Under the pieces are notes generated by a model. It saw nothing but the letters and a program-made list of their open reading frames with translations. It had not been told where the DNA came from and ran no database searches. A stretch of DNA of 64,000 bases from Silurus meridionalis (lineage: Eukaryota > Chordata > Actinopteri > Siluriformes > Siluridae): contig NC_060887.1 in assembly GCF_014805685.1 (NCBI RefSeq), forward strand, positions 13,838,963 to 13,902,962, given 5' to 3'. Of the stretch, positions 62,289-64,000 are shown one piece after another. The first letter of the stretch is position 1, and each line of letters starts with the position of its first letter. Made by a program: the position numbers and the translations under genes.

Positions 62289-64000
62289 GTAAGATTTCTC
62301 CCTTTAGGTCTGCTCTATTCAAAGAAGATCTAGAAAAAAATCATTACACCCTATGGAAGGAGTCTCCTGTCAAAAATCAGATCAGATTCTATAAGATTAG
62401 ATTGAACTTTGTTATTGTCAGAGTACAAGTACAGGGCCAATGAAATGCATTTAACCAGAAGTGCAAATAGCAATGTATATAAATAAATGATATAAACAAA
62501 TATACATATGTATGTACATTAAATGTATAATGTATAATGTATATTACATATAATGCTGTATAAGGTATAGATCAAAACTCTTCTTTAGCCACAAAATCTT
62601 TACCTTCACTGAAAAACCTTCAGCAAAAATATATTTATGGATGAGCATTTGGACAATAGAGAAAGTTACCAAAAAAAAACAACCAAAAAAACTCATATAG
62701 TGATCTAATTTAATACTTGGCCATCATGGTGTTCACACTCTAGCCAGGTGAGTTGTGGTGCAGTTGAGGGTCACATTTTGATGATTTTACAGATATAACT
62801 CTGTGGCTTACAAAGAATCAGATAAGATCTTTTTTTTTTTCTTTTTCTTGAGGGTGGGGGGGGTGGGGAACGGGAAAGGCCTAGCTGGACTACAGCTGTG
62901 AGGGGAGTAGATACTCAGCCAACACTGGATCGACTTGCTTTCTTTCTCTTTCTCTCTCTCCCTCTCTCCCACACACTGCTCCCACGTCATTGTTCAGCTC
63001 TAGGGAACGGCCTGCATTCCTCTTCCTGGCAGCTCTTTGCTCATTTCCAGCAAGCCAAAGGGAAAAACACAGCTGGATCCTTTTTCTCCTATTTCCTTCT
63101 TTCTTTCGTTCTTATGTCAAGGCGGAGCGGATCACCCCTGGCTCTGGCTGGTGGCAGGAAAATAAATTACAAACATGTGCAGGACATTGTGTTATTGAAC
63201 GACTGAGCTGAGAGGAAAGTCCAACAGTTTGACATCACCTTTGACCTCTGAGCTTTAGCAGACATTTGGAAGCACATGTTTAAAAGGAATTTCCACTTTT
63301 ACATAAGAGATTCGCATTTTTAACACCGAACTATGCTAGCACGGGGTCAGCATTCGGTGTTCTGTAATAAAAGTGACAGATTAGCCAGTCAAAATTCGAA
63401 TCTGGGATGACTGACAGCTATGTAGGTCCACCTTAAAAGCCTCGCCGCTTTCTACCATCTCCTGGTCAAAAACAGCCCTCTCTCAGATGAACGAGTAAAG
63501 AGAAATACACCTAGAACCGCTTGGTTAATACTGTAAAACAGTAACATACGTGGACTTCACTTTCTAACTTGGAAAAGTGATTTATTTTAATTGAATTATT
63601 CTGAAACTCTCTCCTAAAAGGACCATAAAAGCATGTACCCCCAATACCTCCATCATTTCAGGTCCATTTATATGTAAATCTCTTTTCCTAGTGATATTAA
63701 TTAATGCTTCAATGTAATTGATGTACTTGTCTAATGTGAGCTCAATGACACGAACACGGCTAGATGTTATTGTACGTGTGAACCCGGACTAGAATATTAC
63801 TGGTGTGAAATGGAGGAAAAGGGGGGAAGGGCTTCCAGGGGGCGACAGTGGTTATAAGAGTTTGAAACAGCTGTGTGAAATTTGATTGTCTTACGTGATG
63901 TTTATTACACACACACTTTTTTTTTCGAGAATTTCCAGTTCCAGCGTTCTCTTATGTTACATCGCAGAGCTCTCGTGCAAAAAGTGTACAAGTTTGCAGG
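62289..64000. other. spidr: SPIDR intron, right edge of window
   Basis: No exon recognised; the next expected SPIDR segment (matching human QKLIIPSG) is not in the remaining sequence. At 62380-62560 there is a LINE-tail-like stretch ('TGAACTTTGTTATTGTCAGA', GTACAAGTACAGGGCCAATG, then ATGTATAA repeats). A G-run (GGGTGGGGGGGGTGGGG) lies near 62852. Confidence 0.45.

Overview
The window is nuclear DNA from a ray-finned (teleost) fish. The evidence is small GT-AG exons coding for proteins clearly homologous to vertebrate genes, AT-rich introns, very many microsatellites, and a mixture of repeats typical of fish (Tc1-like elements with TA flanks, hAT-like MITEs, RTE- and L2-like LINE tails, a tRNA-SINE-like repeat). 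I suspect an ostariophysan such as a catfish, but the sequence does not prove that. There is no bacterial, viral or organellar segment, no CRISPR array and no convincing tRNA or rRNA gene.

Layout. (1) 1-1394, minus strand: first coding exon of a recoverin/visinin calcium sensor; the rest of the gene lies left of the window. (2) 5555-5983, plus: an intronless TMEM100-like two-pass membrane protein. (3) 6846-12519, plus: a nine-exon CEACAM-like immunoglobulin-superfamily receptor with signal peptide, three Ig domains, one membrane helix and a tail with a YxN motif and proline-rich segments. (4) 12.5-16.4 kb: repeats, including a 751-bp hAT-like MITE inside an AATAT array. (5) 16478-21538, plus: complete UBE2V2 (Mms2). 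(6) 25094-30238, plus: complete MCM4, with a non-coding first exon and palindromic E2F sites near 23.7 kb. (7) 30.2-36.6 kb: mostly non-coding, with a CpG-rich candidate promoter at 31.5-31.9 kb, an almost perfect 891-bp tandem duplication and a long inverted repeat around a TA tract. (8) 36651-43876, plus: complete MAPRE2 (EB2). (9) 43.9-52.1 kb: 3'UTR plus a dense repeat zone. (10) 52163-62288, plus: seven coding exons of SPIDR; the gene continues to the right.

Functional reading. UBE2V2 (K63 ubiquitin chains in DNA-damage tolerance), MCM4 (replicative helicase) and SPIDR (RAD51 recombination scaffold) all act in genome maintenance, and all three lie in one human 8q11 block. MAPRE2, a microtubule plus-end protein from a different human chromosome, sits between MCM4 and SPIDR here, and PRKDC is not next to MCM4. 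These genes are separate transcription units, not an operon; the clustering reflects ancestral synteny that has been reshuffled.

I found no evidence of a novel multi-gene system. The points most worth a second look are local: the recent 891-bp duplication, several large inverted repeats, a tandem splice acceptor in the CEACAM-like gene that could make a secreted form, a CRE/E-box pair shared by two promoters, and the altered gene order around MCM4. Exon limits were read by eye from splice consensus, reading phase and remembered vertebrate homologues. No alignment or transcript data were used.
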